From Cryptomeria japonica (lineage: Eukaryota > Streptophyta > Pinopsida > Cupressales > Cupressaceae), in assembly GCF_030272615.1 (NCBI RefSeq), contig NC_081415.1, positions 374,805,392 through 374,869,391 on the forward strand: DNA of 64,000 bases. Reading direction: 5' to 3'. The notes below the pieces were generated by a model. The model saw only the letters and a program-made list of their open reading frames with translations, searched no databases and was not told where the DNA came from. Position numbers and translations under genes: made by a program. This document shows, in pieces, positions 1-12,640 of this stretch (positions within the stretch are counted from its first letter, which is position 1; each line of letters begins with the position of its first letter).

Positions 1-1259
1 CATTGAAGAAAGAATTTCAAGCAATTGTTGTCTATGTTGACTTTGAGATCAATAAAATATTGAAGTTATGGTGTTTTATTGCAATTCTCGTGGTTATCCT
101 CATGGTTGTTTACTTTCTTGAATCATTCTCAGTCGAAGTAGTGTTTAAATTTGAAGGACTAAGTGTTGAGCTTGATCTTTGGTGAGATTCACGTTCCAAA
201 CCACTAGCTTCTTACTGATTGTAAGGACGCCTTGTGTGGTCAACTGGAAATATTTGGATTGCTTAAACCTTCAATCATTATTGAATTATTGATATGTACC
301 TTCATGGTAATGTCTATGATTCTTGATGACTTGAAAATCAATAATCACCTTAGAAGATCGCATCAATCTCAGTGGAGTTGTTATTCCTTGGCAATACTGA
401 AATTGGTAGAATCTTACCAAGTCTAGCCTACATGGAGTCATTCTTAGGATTAGATTAAAATTCATCTCTTGCAAACCTGACCTTTTGATCTTTTTGAGAA
501 CTTGTTAGTTTTAGGAAATCTATTCTTGAGCGGAAACGTAAGGCCCCTTTGATGAAACAACATTCACAACGACCACTGGTGCTTATCTACACGTAGAGAC
601 CCTACATTACAGAACCTTGGAGTCATCCTGATTGATCCTTCTTCGCGACATCTTCAGCAATCAGAGGCTTTATTCAAGAGAGGATAAGGTACCCTTGGGT
701 ATTTTATTCTGTGTTAGGCAGTGTACAAAATACATGTCAACAATACCACAACGAACAAGGATGTTACTGCCTGTAACTTAATAACAGTTCTGGTTTGATC
801 GATGATGATGTCACTGGATGCTTTGATTCTTTTCCTTTATATCTCTCAATGTGAGGGAAAAGTCGCACCTCTTCATCATGTATGTCCTTTGGGAAGAGAC
901 ACACCCTTTCGCCATTAGCACTTTTTGAAAGAGTGCAACTCTTAATTATTTTTGCCCTTTGAAAGGGACACAACCTTTCACAATCAGATCTGCACTTCTT
1001 ATCTAAATCAGATCTGCACTTCTTATTCCCAAATTATCCCCCCTTCAAATGAGTTCTCTTCTCCCTTTTATACCTCATATTTGGGAGAGTCACAACTTAT
1101 CATTTCATGCCTTTTAAGTTTTAACCATTCATTAACTTCAATCAAATTCTAATTATATTCCTTTATATTTTAATTTAATTTTAATTTTTATTCTTTTGTA
1201 TTTTAAATTTTATTATTATTATTTATTATTAAATTATATTTCAAAATGGGGACATTACA
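1..1259 (-). mobile_element. Partial LTR-like sequence, minus strand, start at 1259
   Basis: Read on the minus strand, a sequence begins at 1259 with TGTAATGTCCCC, the same opening as the probable solo LTR at 2014 on the plus strand. It runs out of the window on the left, so neither its other end nor a target duplication can be seen. The 1150-1250 part is very AT-rich (TTATTATTATT runs). No coding sequence was found. The assignment rests only on the shared terminus. Confidence 0.4.
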
Positions 1260-2008
1260 ATTTATCATGTCATAGTAAACACTGTTAAAAAATGTGAATG
1301 AAATAGGTGTGCATTTATCATAAACCTAACAATTAGATGGTAACATAATATGAAAACTGTACATAGGATTTGGATTGTTAGCCCTGAGGGCATATGGACG
1401 ACATTCAATGTGGGTTCAGTGATATTTAAGATCTGATGTTTGGTTGCAGCCTAGCAACACAAATTTCTCATCCTTCCAACCATTGCTTTTAGTTTATTTT
1501 GCTAGGTAAAAGTATTTATATCATATATGTATTACTGTGATGGCTGACATAAGAATACAGTGAGTATAGACACTTGAAATTTATTGTCACTGAATTACAT
1601 TGGCCATATGACTAGCATTTAACACGGGCAAGAAACATTGATAAAATGGCTAGGATGTGTATATGTTCACTTGATAAGTAAAGAAATGTATATAAAATGC
1701 AAATATCTGGTGCAATTTCTGGCTGATTCTGTGAGTTCAATATCAGCATGCACAACTTGATAAGTAAAGAAATGTATATCTAGGCCTCTGTGGCACTTGA
1801 GTAGCAAGAAACATTTATTGAACTTCGTCTGTGGTTTTTGGTTGCACTGTATTGGAGTTGGAATTACCTTGGGAGTTTGTTGGGGTGTGAAGGGGATTTA
1901 CACAAAATGTCATCTAGATAACAAAGGATGTTCTAGAATGTCGTTCTGGGTTAAGGTAAAATTATTTTCATATCTCAGCATTGTGACTGCAGGAGCAGTC
2001 TTTTGACA
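1260..2008. other. Unassigned non-coding stretch
   Basis: No gene, RNA or element boundary recognised. The phrase CTTGATAAGTAAAGAAATG occurs twice (about 1671 and 1756), a small local duplication. The 69-codon open frame at 1797-2006 shows no recognisable domain. Confidence 0.4.
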
Positions 2009-2013
2009 GTTCT

Positions 2014-3648
2014 TGTAATGTCCCCTTATGTATATTCTCAGGAAATGAGGGAATAATTAACTAATAAATCAATTGCAAGTGACTCTTTTCAAAAAGAGTC
2101 CAATAACACTAAAAATTATGATAATTAAGGCTACTTAATTGCAAGAATGATAGATTATGATACCACTTATAATGTGATGTTCTATGATATATTACTGATC
2201 AATAGGATAGAGTATCACTGCTACCTCTGATATATCTTTTAGACTTTTGCAAGGATAATCTCTTATTCTATATCTGATCTGCACTTTTGCTATAACAATA
2301 GGACCGTGCAATATGAATTGTGTAATCAATGTTGCTGATAGCTATCTCTGATATGGCACTAAGAAATATGCTTTAATCTGCTTATATCGCTTATAGCGAT
2401 TATGTATCTTGCTGTTCCCGTTTTATCTTTACGAGTATGTAATTATATATTGGTGCTGTTCCTGATTTCTGCTTGAATGTATGTGACCTGATTTTTTCCA
2501 AGAGGCTGGTGCCCAATCGAGCCAATCCAATGAAGGATATGAATATAAGTAAAAGACAAATTCTGATGATAATTTGGAAATGATATCAATCCCCTTAAGT
2601 ACCTTAGGAATTTGAGTGGATGCACCCTTCCATTCTATCCTTTGATCATACCTTTTGTTAAGGATTAATCAACCTTCCTTAATCACACCTTTCCATGAAT
2701 AATTGTTACTTATACAAATCGTACCTTTTATTCTTAATCGCTGCTGTTCTTATCATTAACTCTTCATTTAATAACAGATCAATAGATCAGCTACTTGCTG
2801 ACTATTAACTGATTTTAGAGTGATTACAGTTATCTCTATACAGTCCGCTTCTCCTGGTGATGATATCGATATGTTTGCTGATTTCTTACTTCATGTTTAA
2901 TATTACCATTCATTGCAAAAGGACTTACTGGTTGTGATAGGTGGCTCACATGGTAACATCGATATGGGATTGCTCAATACTTTCATTGATTCCTTCTTGA
3001 CCAGCGATATGAATTCCTTGACAATATATATTACTCTTTGGAAGCATCAATAAGGATCTTGTACAATCGGATCTGGAATTACCACTTATGATATTCTATG
3101 TTGACTGAATTCAAATGTTCATATGAATTAGTTAGCTTAACTCAAAACCCTCATCATATGAATGGGTGGATAGCAATTGAGCATATCAAATTAATTGGTC
3201 TCAAAACCATTTTAATATTGCATCTTTTTGTCGGCTAGACTTGATGCTGGATAGAAAAATCATGAAGTCTTATAAATAAGACAATTTTCCTCAATAAGAT
3301 CCTGATGCTATAGTCTTCATTGATGTAACACTACCAACTTGAACTCTTTAAATATTATGTACAAATTGTCAATTTCTAACTACTAACTACTTGAAGGTGT
3401 TCAAGGTCTGCTACCCTGAAATGATAATTTGTTATAAAGAAATGGAGATGGAAGACTCCATATAAAGGAATTACATATCGATGTTTTTAAACGAAACGAT
3501 CGTGAACTAAAATGCAGAAATAGAAAGTTATTAACTTACTAAAATTACATAATGACCATTAAATAAACATTAATTACTTTAGTACACCCTTGATCACATA
3601 TATGTTTTGTTGCTTTTTTGATCTTAGGTTAAGGATAGGAACATCACA
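2014..3648 (+). mobile_element. Probable solo LTR (TGTAATGTCCCC family)
   Basis: The segment opens with TGTAATGTCCCC and closes with GGAACATCACA, giving the usual TG...CA ends. It is flanked by GTTCT (2009-2013) and GTTCA (3649-3653), a five-base target duplication with one mismatch. No open frame or second LTR is present, so it is best read as a solo LTR left by recombination. The imperfect duplication keeps confidence moderate. Confidence 0.55.
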
Positions 3649-3653
3649 GTTCA

Positions 3654-4289
3654 TAACTCTTTTACTTTGAGAATGCTTATTGTAGCCCCCATTTTCAAGC
3701 ACCCGAATTTTAAACTTTTACATCAAAGCTAATGTTGGGAAAAATGTTAATGTGTTCTTTCAAGAGTTTTCAGGATATGTGATTATGTGGTTTCAGTTCA
3801 AGGCCATCATCTCTGATTCCTATCATGTATAGTCCTGTCATGCATGGGCTGAAACACAAAAACACTTAAATAAAATTGTAAACCGCTGAGCGAAACCATC
3901 TTATAAGATTGTACACGGTACCGTTTTGAGCAACATGGCAAATTTCCATCCAAATCCTCTTCACCGTTTGTGAGATTTTAATACTTTAATTTTTGTCAGC
4001 CCCCGTTTAGAAAACATTTAAATCCTACTCTCGGGACATTTTCATGAAAAAATTTCATTGGGTTGTGCTCACCTCACTCCCTTTAGCGTCTGGTTAAAAT
4101 TTCAGAGCAAAATTCCTTTCCAATCAAAAGATCTGTGCATTTTTCTAAACCAGGCTGCTGAGTTTTTAATGGGAAATATTAAATTTTTTGTCAAATAGTT
4201 TTAATATTTTAAAACTTTTGCTTCTTATTTTCCATTTTAATGACTTGGGAGGGAAAATATTTAAGAACACCTTGTTGCTTAAATTTTTT
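3654..4289. other. Unassigned, probably old retrotransposon sequence
   Basis: No gene. Phrases such as TGTAGCCCCCATTTTCAAGC (3672) and CAGCCCCCGTTTAGAAAAC (about 3998) look like a repeated LTR-type sequence, but no boundaries or target duplications were found. Confidence 0.3.
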
Positions 4290-4645
4290 GAAATGCTCAA
4301 TCTTTCCCTCAAGCTAATAGTTAATCCTTCATTCCATTATGTGCAAAAAGCTTGAAATGCTTAACTCCTCAGCTCAAATTAAGGGTTAATTTCTTATTCC
4401 ATTTCACAACAAAATCTCACAAAGCTTAACCTATTAACCAAGTTAATGGTTGATCCCACCTTCCATTTCTCATGAAAAAATTGCAATGCTTAACTTCTTG
4501 GCAAATTAATGGTTAATTCCCACTTCCATTTTGTGCAGAAAACTTGCAATGCTTAAACTCTTTGTTAAGGTTAAAGGTTAATCCTTCACCTTGTTTTGCA
4601 CAAAAAGATTGAAGTGATTAACCTATTGACTAGTTAATCTCCTGT
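4290..4645. repeat. Degenerate tandem array, about 60-70 bp unit, five copies
   Basis: A unit built around GTTAATCC, TTCCATTTTGTGCA and TTGCAATGCTTAAC recurs about five times (near 4318, 4387, 4447, 4508 and 4573). The copies differ by substitutions and small indels, so the array is old. It directly precedes the PPR pseudogene. Confidence 0.6.
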
Positions 4646-4689
4646 GCTCCATTGCGTGTTTTTCAAAAACCTATTAACCTCCTTTTTCC

Positions 4690-7000
4690 ATAAATGTCTT
4701 TTAGAAGCTCTCAGATAAATGCAACTGGCGGGTGTGAAGCTAAATTCTTCAACCTTTGATAGCATCCTTCCCACTTGTGTCACTTTGGAAGCTTTGAAGC
4801 ATTTATGGGCAGCCATCGAAATATAATGGAAAGGAGATTTTAGTCAGAGATTGTAACTGGAAATGCGCTGGACAACATGAATGCAATATGTGGAAGAACA
4901 GACAGGGCACATAAACAGTTTGAAAGAATTGTAATACATAAAAGAAAATGCCATCTCAACGATAATTACAGGCAATGCACAAAACAGATTGTTGAACCTT
5001 CCATCAAAGCACAAAGGATAAAGAGATTGTTAGATTACATAGTTTCTGTTGTCCTAGTAGACCCGCGTAAGAAGCACTCAATTAGTTTGGCAGTCAGGTT
5101 ATGTAATGAGTGTGGTAATGCAAACTTAAGGCAAGCGTGAAAGTTACATTTTGTAGCTTGAAATACTTTGGTTGATGCGCATGCAAGTGTGAAGACAGAG
5201 GTATCGCAGCTGAACTGCTTTGGAAATGCGTCAAGGAAATGTGCAATCATGAACCAAGCACGAGGCACATGATCTATTTGACAAAATGTCTCAGAGACAT
5301 ATCTCATGGCTGCCACGAATGCAGGGTATACACAGAATAGATTTGTTGTAAAGGTCTTAGAAACTTTCAAGCAAATGCAAGTAGCAGGTGTAAAGCCCAA
5401 AAATCAATGTAACTTTAACAATCTTCTCCCTGTGCGTGTGAAGATAAGAGCTTGGAACAGGTTACACGCATTTATTAAAGCAAGTGGATAATGAGGCTGC
5501 AAGAGTATTGATAGCTATGCACACGATATGTGGAATCATAATTATCATAGACAAGGCAAACGAACTATTTGATAGTATGCCTCAAAAGAATGTCATGCAT
5601 TGTTTGCAGATTAAGCATTGAACAAATTTGTTGAAATATTTGGAGCAGCTACGTCAAAATTGGAACCTTGGGACAGCGTATGGAATCCATCACGGTGCAA
5701 AAGAGATTCTATCTTGTGAAAAATAATGATTGTCAGTTCTACATAAAATTAGTTTATTAATATGAATTCAATGCCTTTCTAGCAAATGCTATTAGCAAGT
5801 TATAAAGCCAGATTTACAAACTTTTGCTAGCATTCTCCCAGTCGCACCCAAATGAAGGCTTTGAAATAGGGTATAGACATGCGTGCCATACGTGGAAACA
5901 CATTTGAAGCATGTGAACTATTTGACAAGAAGAGAAAACTCCAAAAGGAATCATGTCATGGAAGGCAATGATTATTCGATCTGCACAAATGGATTTGTTG
6001 AAGAAGCTATAGCAACTTTAACGCAAAGCAATTGCTAGGTCTATAGCCAGCTGGTTAGAAGTCTCTATTGAAAACTGTAGTTGCAATTACCACATGCAAA
6101 ACGTGGAATCATGTACCACAGAAACCCCTCAGTGATTTGTCATCTCACGGCATGTAATAATAGCAATTGGGCTAAAGTGAATTTGTAGGCCTCCAGAAGC
6201 TTTCAGGAAAATGCAAATTGTGGAGGCGTAGACAAAGCAACTGAAATGTTTGACGGATTTTCTCAAAGAAATGTTAGCTCACGATATGCAAGTATTGCAG
6301 GCTATGCACAAAATGGATTTGTCAAAAAAAAGAAGCCTCTGAATCGTTCAAACAGCCATGGGGCTTTAAAACAATGTATAGAAGATTTTAATCAAGTTGT
6401 TGCAATTACAGGTCTGCCAGACATGTACGCAAATGTACAATCATTAATAAAGCTCATAAATTGTTTAAAAGAATGTCTCAGAGAGACGTTATCTCAAGGA
6501 ATGGATATGTACATTTTCTATTTGTTGAAAAAGCTTTAGAAATCCTCAAGCATCCTTCTTCTACGTGCCAAAGTAGACTTTTATCAAGACATTATAGCTG
6601 GAAATGCTTTGATATAATAAAAATGCAAAATGTGGAACTGTAGACAAGGTGTAAAACCGATTCTACGAGCTCAGTAATGGGAGTTTTAAAACAGGTTTGG
6701 ATGCCCGTCAAAGCATGATGAAGAGAGATTTTTGTCAGAAATTATAGTTGGAAATACTCTGGTAAAAACGTATGTAAAATGTTGAAGTATAAACGAGGCT
6801 ATGAACTGATTGACAGAATGCCTCAAAGATATACCATTGCAGCAATGAAGTGATATTATTGCGGTATGGGCACAAAATGGATTTTGTAAGGAAGCTTTCA
6901 AATTTTTTGGATTAATAAAGCACTCTCGAATGCCTCCAAACATTCTAAGCTTTGTTCGCAAATGAAGGCCGCACATGTTTCAATCACATGGGTCATGTTA
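4690..7000 (+). pseudogene. Decayed PPR-repeat (PLS-type) gene
   Basis: Fragments of a plant pentatricopeptide-repeat protein appear in order but in different frames with many stops. Readable pieces are MQLAGVK then SSTFDSILPTCV at 4719, GRTDRAHKQFERI at 4892, NAGYTQNRFVVKVLETFKQM and VAGVKP at 5318-5400, KANELFDSMPQKNV at 5552-5593, DKATEMFDGFSQRNV and IAGYAQNGF at 6232-6330, MFKRMSQRDVISRNG at 6461, and FDRMPQRYT near 6813. These match the familiar repeat wording of PLS-class PPR proteins (AGYAQNGF, ELFDRMPQRNVVSWN). In intact genes such proteins bind organellar RNA. Here no frame stays open beyond about 120 codons, so this copy is dead. It seems intron-less, which fits either a decayed ordinary PPR gene or a retrocopy. 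No C-terminal E or DYW domain was recognised. Confidence 0.85.
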
Positions 7001-8984
7001 TACATATATTTGATCAATAGGCGTCCATGTTTGACTGTCATGCCAGTGGCGGCTATCTTGAGAACACCCCAAACCTTATCTATTAAGATGCTAGTTAAGC
7101 CAGTGGCAGATATGTGGATCTGTTTTCTTGGTTAGGAAATGAGGGCGGCAGGATAGTCCCAGATTCGAGACATTAACTTAGTGTTGTGGGAGTGATGAAA
7201 GAGATATTTTGTCTACATATACAAGATTTAAAGTTCAACTCAGTATATCTCCTACGCAGATTAAAAATGGAGAGCTTTGAGACAGGGAATGGGCAATCAT
7301 CAGATCATGATGGAACAGAGTCTTTTTCAATCGCTTTTTTATGTTTTGTAGCAGTCTTCACCCAAAAGGCATGCACTTGACAACATTGATGCAAAGGCAT
7401 GCAGTCAAATTGTAATTGGCTTGGCACAGCCAAACATGATTGAGAGAGAGTAAGAGAATGGAAATGAATATGCTAATATACTCCTCTATGAAGTTTCAAA
7501 TCTTGTTATATGACTACAAATGGTGATTTCAAAGAATTTATTTAAAGAGAAAGATAGGATGCACATAGTGGATGTTTTGATTGCTTGATGTTGTCAATGG
7601 GTTACATTCTTCAAAGCTCTCATCCTAACACCAAATGGGCAGCTTCATGTTCATGTCAGTTGTGGGTGATCTTATGTTAAAGTATACTCTTGATGAAAGA
7701 TTATACTTAGCTGATATCTATCAAAGAATAAAGGAAGAGGAAATCATTTCAATTGAGAACTTGCAAAAGGAGTGATAACTGGGTTCCATGGAATGAGAGG
7801 TTGTTTAACATTTGCAGTTGGAATATGTTTCCTTAAAGGTTAAGTTGTTGATGAACAAGTAACTCGTAAATTGAAAGAAGACAAAGTGATCGAAAATTTA
7901 CAGTTGTCGAATTACTACATATAACTACGAAATGAGAATGTAACCCTGTCGAATGGCAACTGACAGTTGCTACCTTTTTCATCAGTGGACAATTCTATGA
8001 CTGCTTACAGCTGGAGAGCAGACGATTATAAAGAGAGCATATGGCTTGAGAATGAGGAAAAGTGTGATTGCATACAGTTTCAGAAATAAATGTTGTTATT
8101 ACACATTCATTTATGGATTTGTGTCCTCCTGGCGTTTTATCACAGTGAAAACATTGAACAAAGAAATCAGGAATTTTTTTTTTTTCTCTGCTATACTTGA
8201 ATGTTAACATCTTACATTGAATGTCGATTCTGATACATGATATGAATATCTAAACTTGAATTTTGAAGTCTTGTATAGCTACGCTGTAAAATTTAAGTTT
8301 ATTATGTATTTATGTATTGATGTTTTGCTGATCCCCAAAAGTGTCCCCCCAGATTGCCACCCCAGAAATGCATCTCACCATCCCCATCCCCAAAATGGAG
8401 TGGAACATAGGAAGTTAGTGATCATTATCTTAACAGAGCACCATTCCAGCATGGCATACGCTGTTGAATAAACAAATGCAGCTACCAAAGCGGTGGAGAC
8501 TGTGTAAGTGGAAGGGAGCAGAAGAAACAAGGGACCTTTTGCTTGATTTTTATTTGGGAAATTTGAGTTCTTGTGTGTTTCTATATCTAATTGCAATTCC
8601 TTGAGCTCTTTTCCATTTTCCTTGTCATGTTTCTGCCATTGGAATGCAATAGTCCATCTTTAATCCAGTTTTTAAAACATCATATCTGAGACAAAATCTT
8701 TCACCTGGCTTTGATTTAATTAATCAGATTGTAGTCTTAGGCAGAGCAGCCTTTGTGAAAGAGTCCCAGGGCATCTCTTTGATGTTTGTTTTTAGAATCT
8801 GTATTGTATATTTAATATTTCAGTTCTTACAGTGAGCTTTGACATTTATATCTGATTATTCAGAATCTGTTGTTAGTTGGCTACCATTGAGGCTTCCACA
8901 ACATGTGTCTCACCACTTTTCAAGCCTTCTGGTCTTTTTGAAAAATTTCTATGAATGTGAGTAGGATCTAATCGATAAGGCATA
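7001..8984. other. Unassigned non-coding stretch
   Basis: No recognisable gene or element boundary. Open frames at 7186-7380 and 8256-8471 are 64 and 71 codons long and resemble nothing I know. A T run lies at 8167-8184 and a C-rich patch at 8340-8400. Confidence 0.35.
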
Positions 8985-8992
8985 GTTTCATT

Positions 8993-9960
8993 CATAGTAG
9001 CAAAAATCGTTTGGGGAAAAAATCGGCAAACCAAAAGTATAAGATTTATTTGAAAAAATCGGGTAAAGATCGGCAAAAATCGTGAAAAAATCAGATTTAA
9101 AAAAAACACACAAAATTGTAGAAAAAGAGGCAAAAACTATTTTTTTAAATAACTTAAGGGCATTTATAGCATAGAGATATAAAGAGCAAATAAAATATAG
9201 TTTAACCCATGAATTGTAGAAAATAATTTTTTGTTGTTTATATTCATATTACTGATTACGTAGGCAAATATTCAGTTAACTGTTTAAGAGGGCAGTCACC
9301 AAATACACCAAATAGTTGTCTAAGTCTGAGATCAAATATTAACTAAGTCTATGAAGTAACTGAGATCAAAAGTTAACAGATAAATAGTAAAAGTGGAAGC
9401 CATTTTGAAATGATCCAAGAATTTCACTGTGATTGAAGCAAGGAGTTTTGTGGGGTTAATTCAATATTCTAGAAAGCTTATCAAATCATATTTCACAATT
9501 GTGATGCTTTATATCATAGTAACAAAAATCGTTTAGGGCAAAAATCAGCAAACCAAAAGTATAATATTTTTTTGAAAAAATGGGTAAAAAAATGGATTTT
9601 AAAAAGTCATAAATTTTTTTGTAGAAAAATAGACACAAACTACTTTTTTTTAAAACTTAAGGGCATTTCCATAGCATAGAGATATAGAGAGTAAATAAAA
9701 TAGAGTTTAACCCATGAATTGTAGAAAATAGATTTTTGTTGTAACCATTATCATATTGCTGATCACATAGGCAAATATTCATTTAACTTTCTAAAAGGGC
9801 AGTCACCAAATACACCAATTAGTTTTTCTAGTCTGAGATCAAAGATAGCTAAGTCTATGAAGTAGCTAAGATCAAAATTTATCAGATAGAGATCCAGCTA
9901 TTGTTAGGAATTTAGTAAAACTGGAAGCCATTTTGAAGTGATCCAAGACTTCCATTGTGA
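8993..9960 (+). repeat. Duplicated subterminal region of family D (about 520-bp direct repeat)
   Basis: The left end of the element (GTAGCAAAAATCGTTTGGGG at 8998, then ACTTAAGGGCATTT and CATAGAGATATA) is repeated from about 9516 (GTAACAAAAATCGTTTAGGG) in the same order. Copy 2 carries the same duplication in reverse (ends near 26507 and 27005), so it predates the spread of the family. Confidence 0.75.
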
Positions 9961-10320
9961 TTGAGGCAAGGAGTTTTCTAGGGGTATTTCAATATTTGAG
10001 AAAGCTTATCAAATCATATTCCACAGTTGCAATGCTTTATATTCCCTGATGGCAATTGGTAAGTCTTTTATATGGGGTGGAATTCAACAAAAGGCATTTG
10101 TTTAGCTGAAGTAAAAGATTAGCAAGCCACCGGTTTTGGCAATACCTAGCTTGCAACTACTATTTTAGGTAGAGATGAATTTTAATGATTGTGTGTTGGA
10201 GTCTCTTTTATTACAACTATGTAAAGCTTGTTTGTTGTCATTCATATTTATTTCGTGGAGCACTTTAGATATATTGCTCACATAATGAATTGTATGTCTT
10301 TGTTTGAGCCAATATTAACT

Positions 10321-11417
10321 ATATCAACCTAGTCATAGATGCACTACTCGCCGAAAACTCGGCGAGTTTTCAAAAACTCACGAGTTTTTGGCTTAGGCGA
10401 GTAATTTTGCCATTGACTCGCCACAAAAACTCGCCGATTTTTTGGCGATTTTTTCACAAAAACTTGGTTAGCATCCAGCAAAAACTCGGCTGCATAAAAA
10501 AGGAGGTCCAAACACATAAAAAAATTCATCTAATTTTTTTTTTCAAGTTAGTCTCATTCTTTGCATCAGAATATATACATAAAATATAACATTTAAGTAT
10601 AAGAAAGGAAAAAGACATATTGAAAAGAAAAAGACATGTTGAAATGTGACTTATACTTTAAGTTATATTTCATGTATATATTGATAGGATGTTTAAGTGT
10701 GGTTTCAGATCTCTAGGAGTTATAATGCAAATTCTAGGTTTTAGATCTTCTATATTTTTAGACTTAGTCAAATTTCAGTAATCAATAGGCTCTTATCAAC
10801 ATTCTCTAGCTCTCTCTTTCTTACTCACTTTATCTACCTCGAATTCTAGACATATCTATCTCCCTATCACTTCCTCTATCCCCTCTCTCTACCACTCTCT
10901 CCTCTCTCCCCCAAGATCTAGACCTATCTCTCTACCCCTCTCTCTCACATTCTCAGACCCCTGCGAGGGGTGCTACTCTCAACCTCATTTTGGCGAGGTG
11001 GAGGAGCCATATCGAACTCCTAGGACTAGACCCTCTAGTTCTGTCTCTCACCTAGTTTTCACTAGAGTTGGGAAGAGGAAGATATAAAATGTTTTGATGT
11101 ATTATTTACTCTTATTTTTATAAAAACAATTTGCTATTTCAATTTGTTCCAGTCTATCAGCCATCAACATTCCACAAGAGGATGCCATTTTGTACCCAAT
11201 TTGCATTTAAATCAATCAAATATATTCAGACTCAGTCTGTTTCTTTTGTGTACTCATTTATTGACTTATTGGATGCATCTCCTCACTGAATTTTGCAAAA
11301 AAATGCATTTTTAATTAAATTTAAGCAAATTTTTAAGTTTCCGAGTTTTTGCCAAGTTTTTTTTTCGGGCCTTGGTGAGCTTTTGTTTTTGGCGAGTAGT
11401 TCAACTATGATATCAAT
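10321..11417 (+). mobile_element. Nested hAT-type element E (1081 bp)
   Basis: The element proper is 10329-11409, flanked by ATATCAAC (10321-10328) and ATATCAAT (11410-11417), an eight-base duplication with one difference. Near the left end is CATAGATGCACTACTCGCC; the right end on the other strand is CATAGTTGAACTACTCGCC. The interior contains CT-rich tracts and several GGCGAGT/ACTCGCC words. The family D copy at 25160-27005 has the uninterrupted site (reverse complement of 25690-25715), so the insertion is directly demonstrated. There is no coding capacity. Confidence 0.85.
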
Positions 11418-11881
11418 TAAAAATTAAAAATCATATATGTATATCTATATATATTAAATATGTCTTCAGACATTTAGTGTTGTGGTAGAAACATTCCATT
11501 GGTGAGGCAGCCACCAAGGTTCTGGTAGAAGCACTCCATTAGTGAGGCAGCCACCAAGGTTCAAACCCCTATTGGGCCATTGAGCTTGCGGGCTTTCTAT
11601 CTTTGTTGGGTCGTTGAGCTCGTGGGTTTGAACAAGTGAAGTGTGGGGAATGATGAACCCCTAAAAAATGGACAAAATAACAAACGTTTTCAACCTTGAT
11701 TCCACATTGACTCTGATTTCGTCTCGAATCAACCCTATTTCTAAACAATTCAGTAATTTCACATGTTTTCCTAGGGTTTTGCAAGTTTTTACAGTGATTT
11801 TTTTTCACTTTTTTGCCACTTTTTGCGGTTTTTAACATGATTTTAATGTAGAAGTCATTAAGTTTCCACAATCCATGAATT

Positions 11882-12028
11882 GATAGTCAACTATTTCCGG
11901 ATTTGATTGTGTATGAATTTTTGCATCAATGTTTCGGATCACACTCCGTGATCCATCATCAGGATGAAAATAGCTAGAGCGCATGTAAAAAAATCATACA
12001 CAACCGAATCCGGAAACAATTGACTATC
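11882..12028. mobile_element. MITE-like hairpin element inside family D copy 1
   Basis: Terminal inverted repeats of about 35 bases: GATAGTCAACTATTTCCGG at the left, and GATAGTCAATTGTTTCCGG when the right end is read on the other strand, both continuing into a TTGTGTATGA-type stretch. The loop contains a second perfect stem, GGATCAC-ACTCC-GTGATCC. The other family D copies lack it. The neighbourhood has ATGATTTTAATGT at both 11836 and 12029, so the insertion left a duplication whose exact extent is unclear. Confidence 0.65.
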
Positions 12029-12334
12029 ATGATTTTAATGTGATTTAAATGCCAAAAATCATTGAAAATTGGGTCAATTATTCGTCAACGTCCTTTTCAC
12101 GAATCGAGATTTTTTCGGGGAATAAATCGGCTAGCTCCAGGATTCAGGATTAATCGCGTATAATCACGATTTTTTGCAGACTATTGCTTCTATGGTTTCA
12201 TTCACTAAAAAAAATAAAAATTCTCAAGCATAAAGATAGATTTACTTTTCAGAAATTACTTTCACTTACCGCAGTTGCAAATTATATAAAATAGTCTACA
12301 TAGATCTGATCTGAAAATCAAGAGCTACTGGAAT

Positions 12335-12640
12335 TGTATTACACCTAGTTTCTTTTGCATGCCTTATTGGAAACATTTTAAATTGCAGATTTTCTATTTC
12401 ACTTCTTTAGTTTTTTTCCTGAATAAAAGTCTACTGATGTTGTAATGTGCCTGGTTTCTTTTGCACAGCTTGTTGTAAGCAATGTAAACCCAGATTTTGT
12501 GTTCACTTCTTCATTTAGTTTTTTCATGAATAAAAACATATTGATGTTGTAATGTGCTTAGTTTCTTTTGTATAACTTGTAAGCACTTTAAATCTCAGGT
12601 TTTCTATTCACTTTTTGCAATTAATTTTTGTCCTGAACAA
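12335..12640 (+). repeat. Three-copy tandem repeat, about 105 bp
   Basis: The block TAGTTTCTTTTGCAT, then CAGATTTTCTATTTCACTTC and CCTGAATAAAAG occurs three times (from about 12347, 12450 and 12558) with substitutions. The copies end in TGATGTTGTAATGTGC. It lies just upstream of the first recognised RCC1 exon. Confidence 0.7.

Larger units (their letters stand above)
8985..12202 (+). mobile_element. hAT-type non-autonomous DNA transposon, family D copy 1
   Basis: The element proper is 8993-12194, flanked by a perfect eight-base duplication GTTTCATT (8985-8992 and 12195-12202), the length typical of the hAT superfamily. Its ends are short inverted repeats: CATAGTAGCAA at the left, and CATAGAAGCAA when the right end is read on the other strand. 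Both subterminal zones are rich in AAAAATCG and AAAAAATCGTG. No transposase frame is present, so it would have depended on an autonomous relative. Copies 2 (about 25160-27005) and 3 (39176-41387) lie in the opposite orientation. This copy carries two later insertions. Confidence 0.8.
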
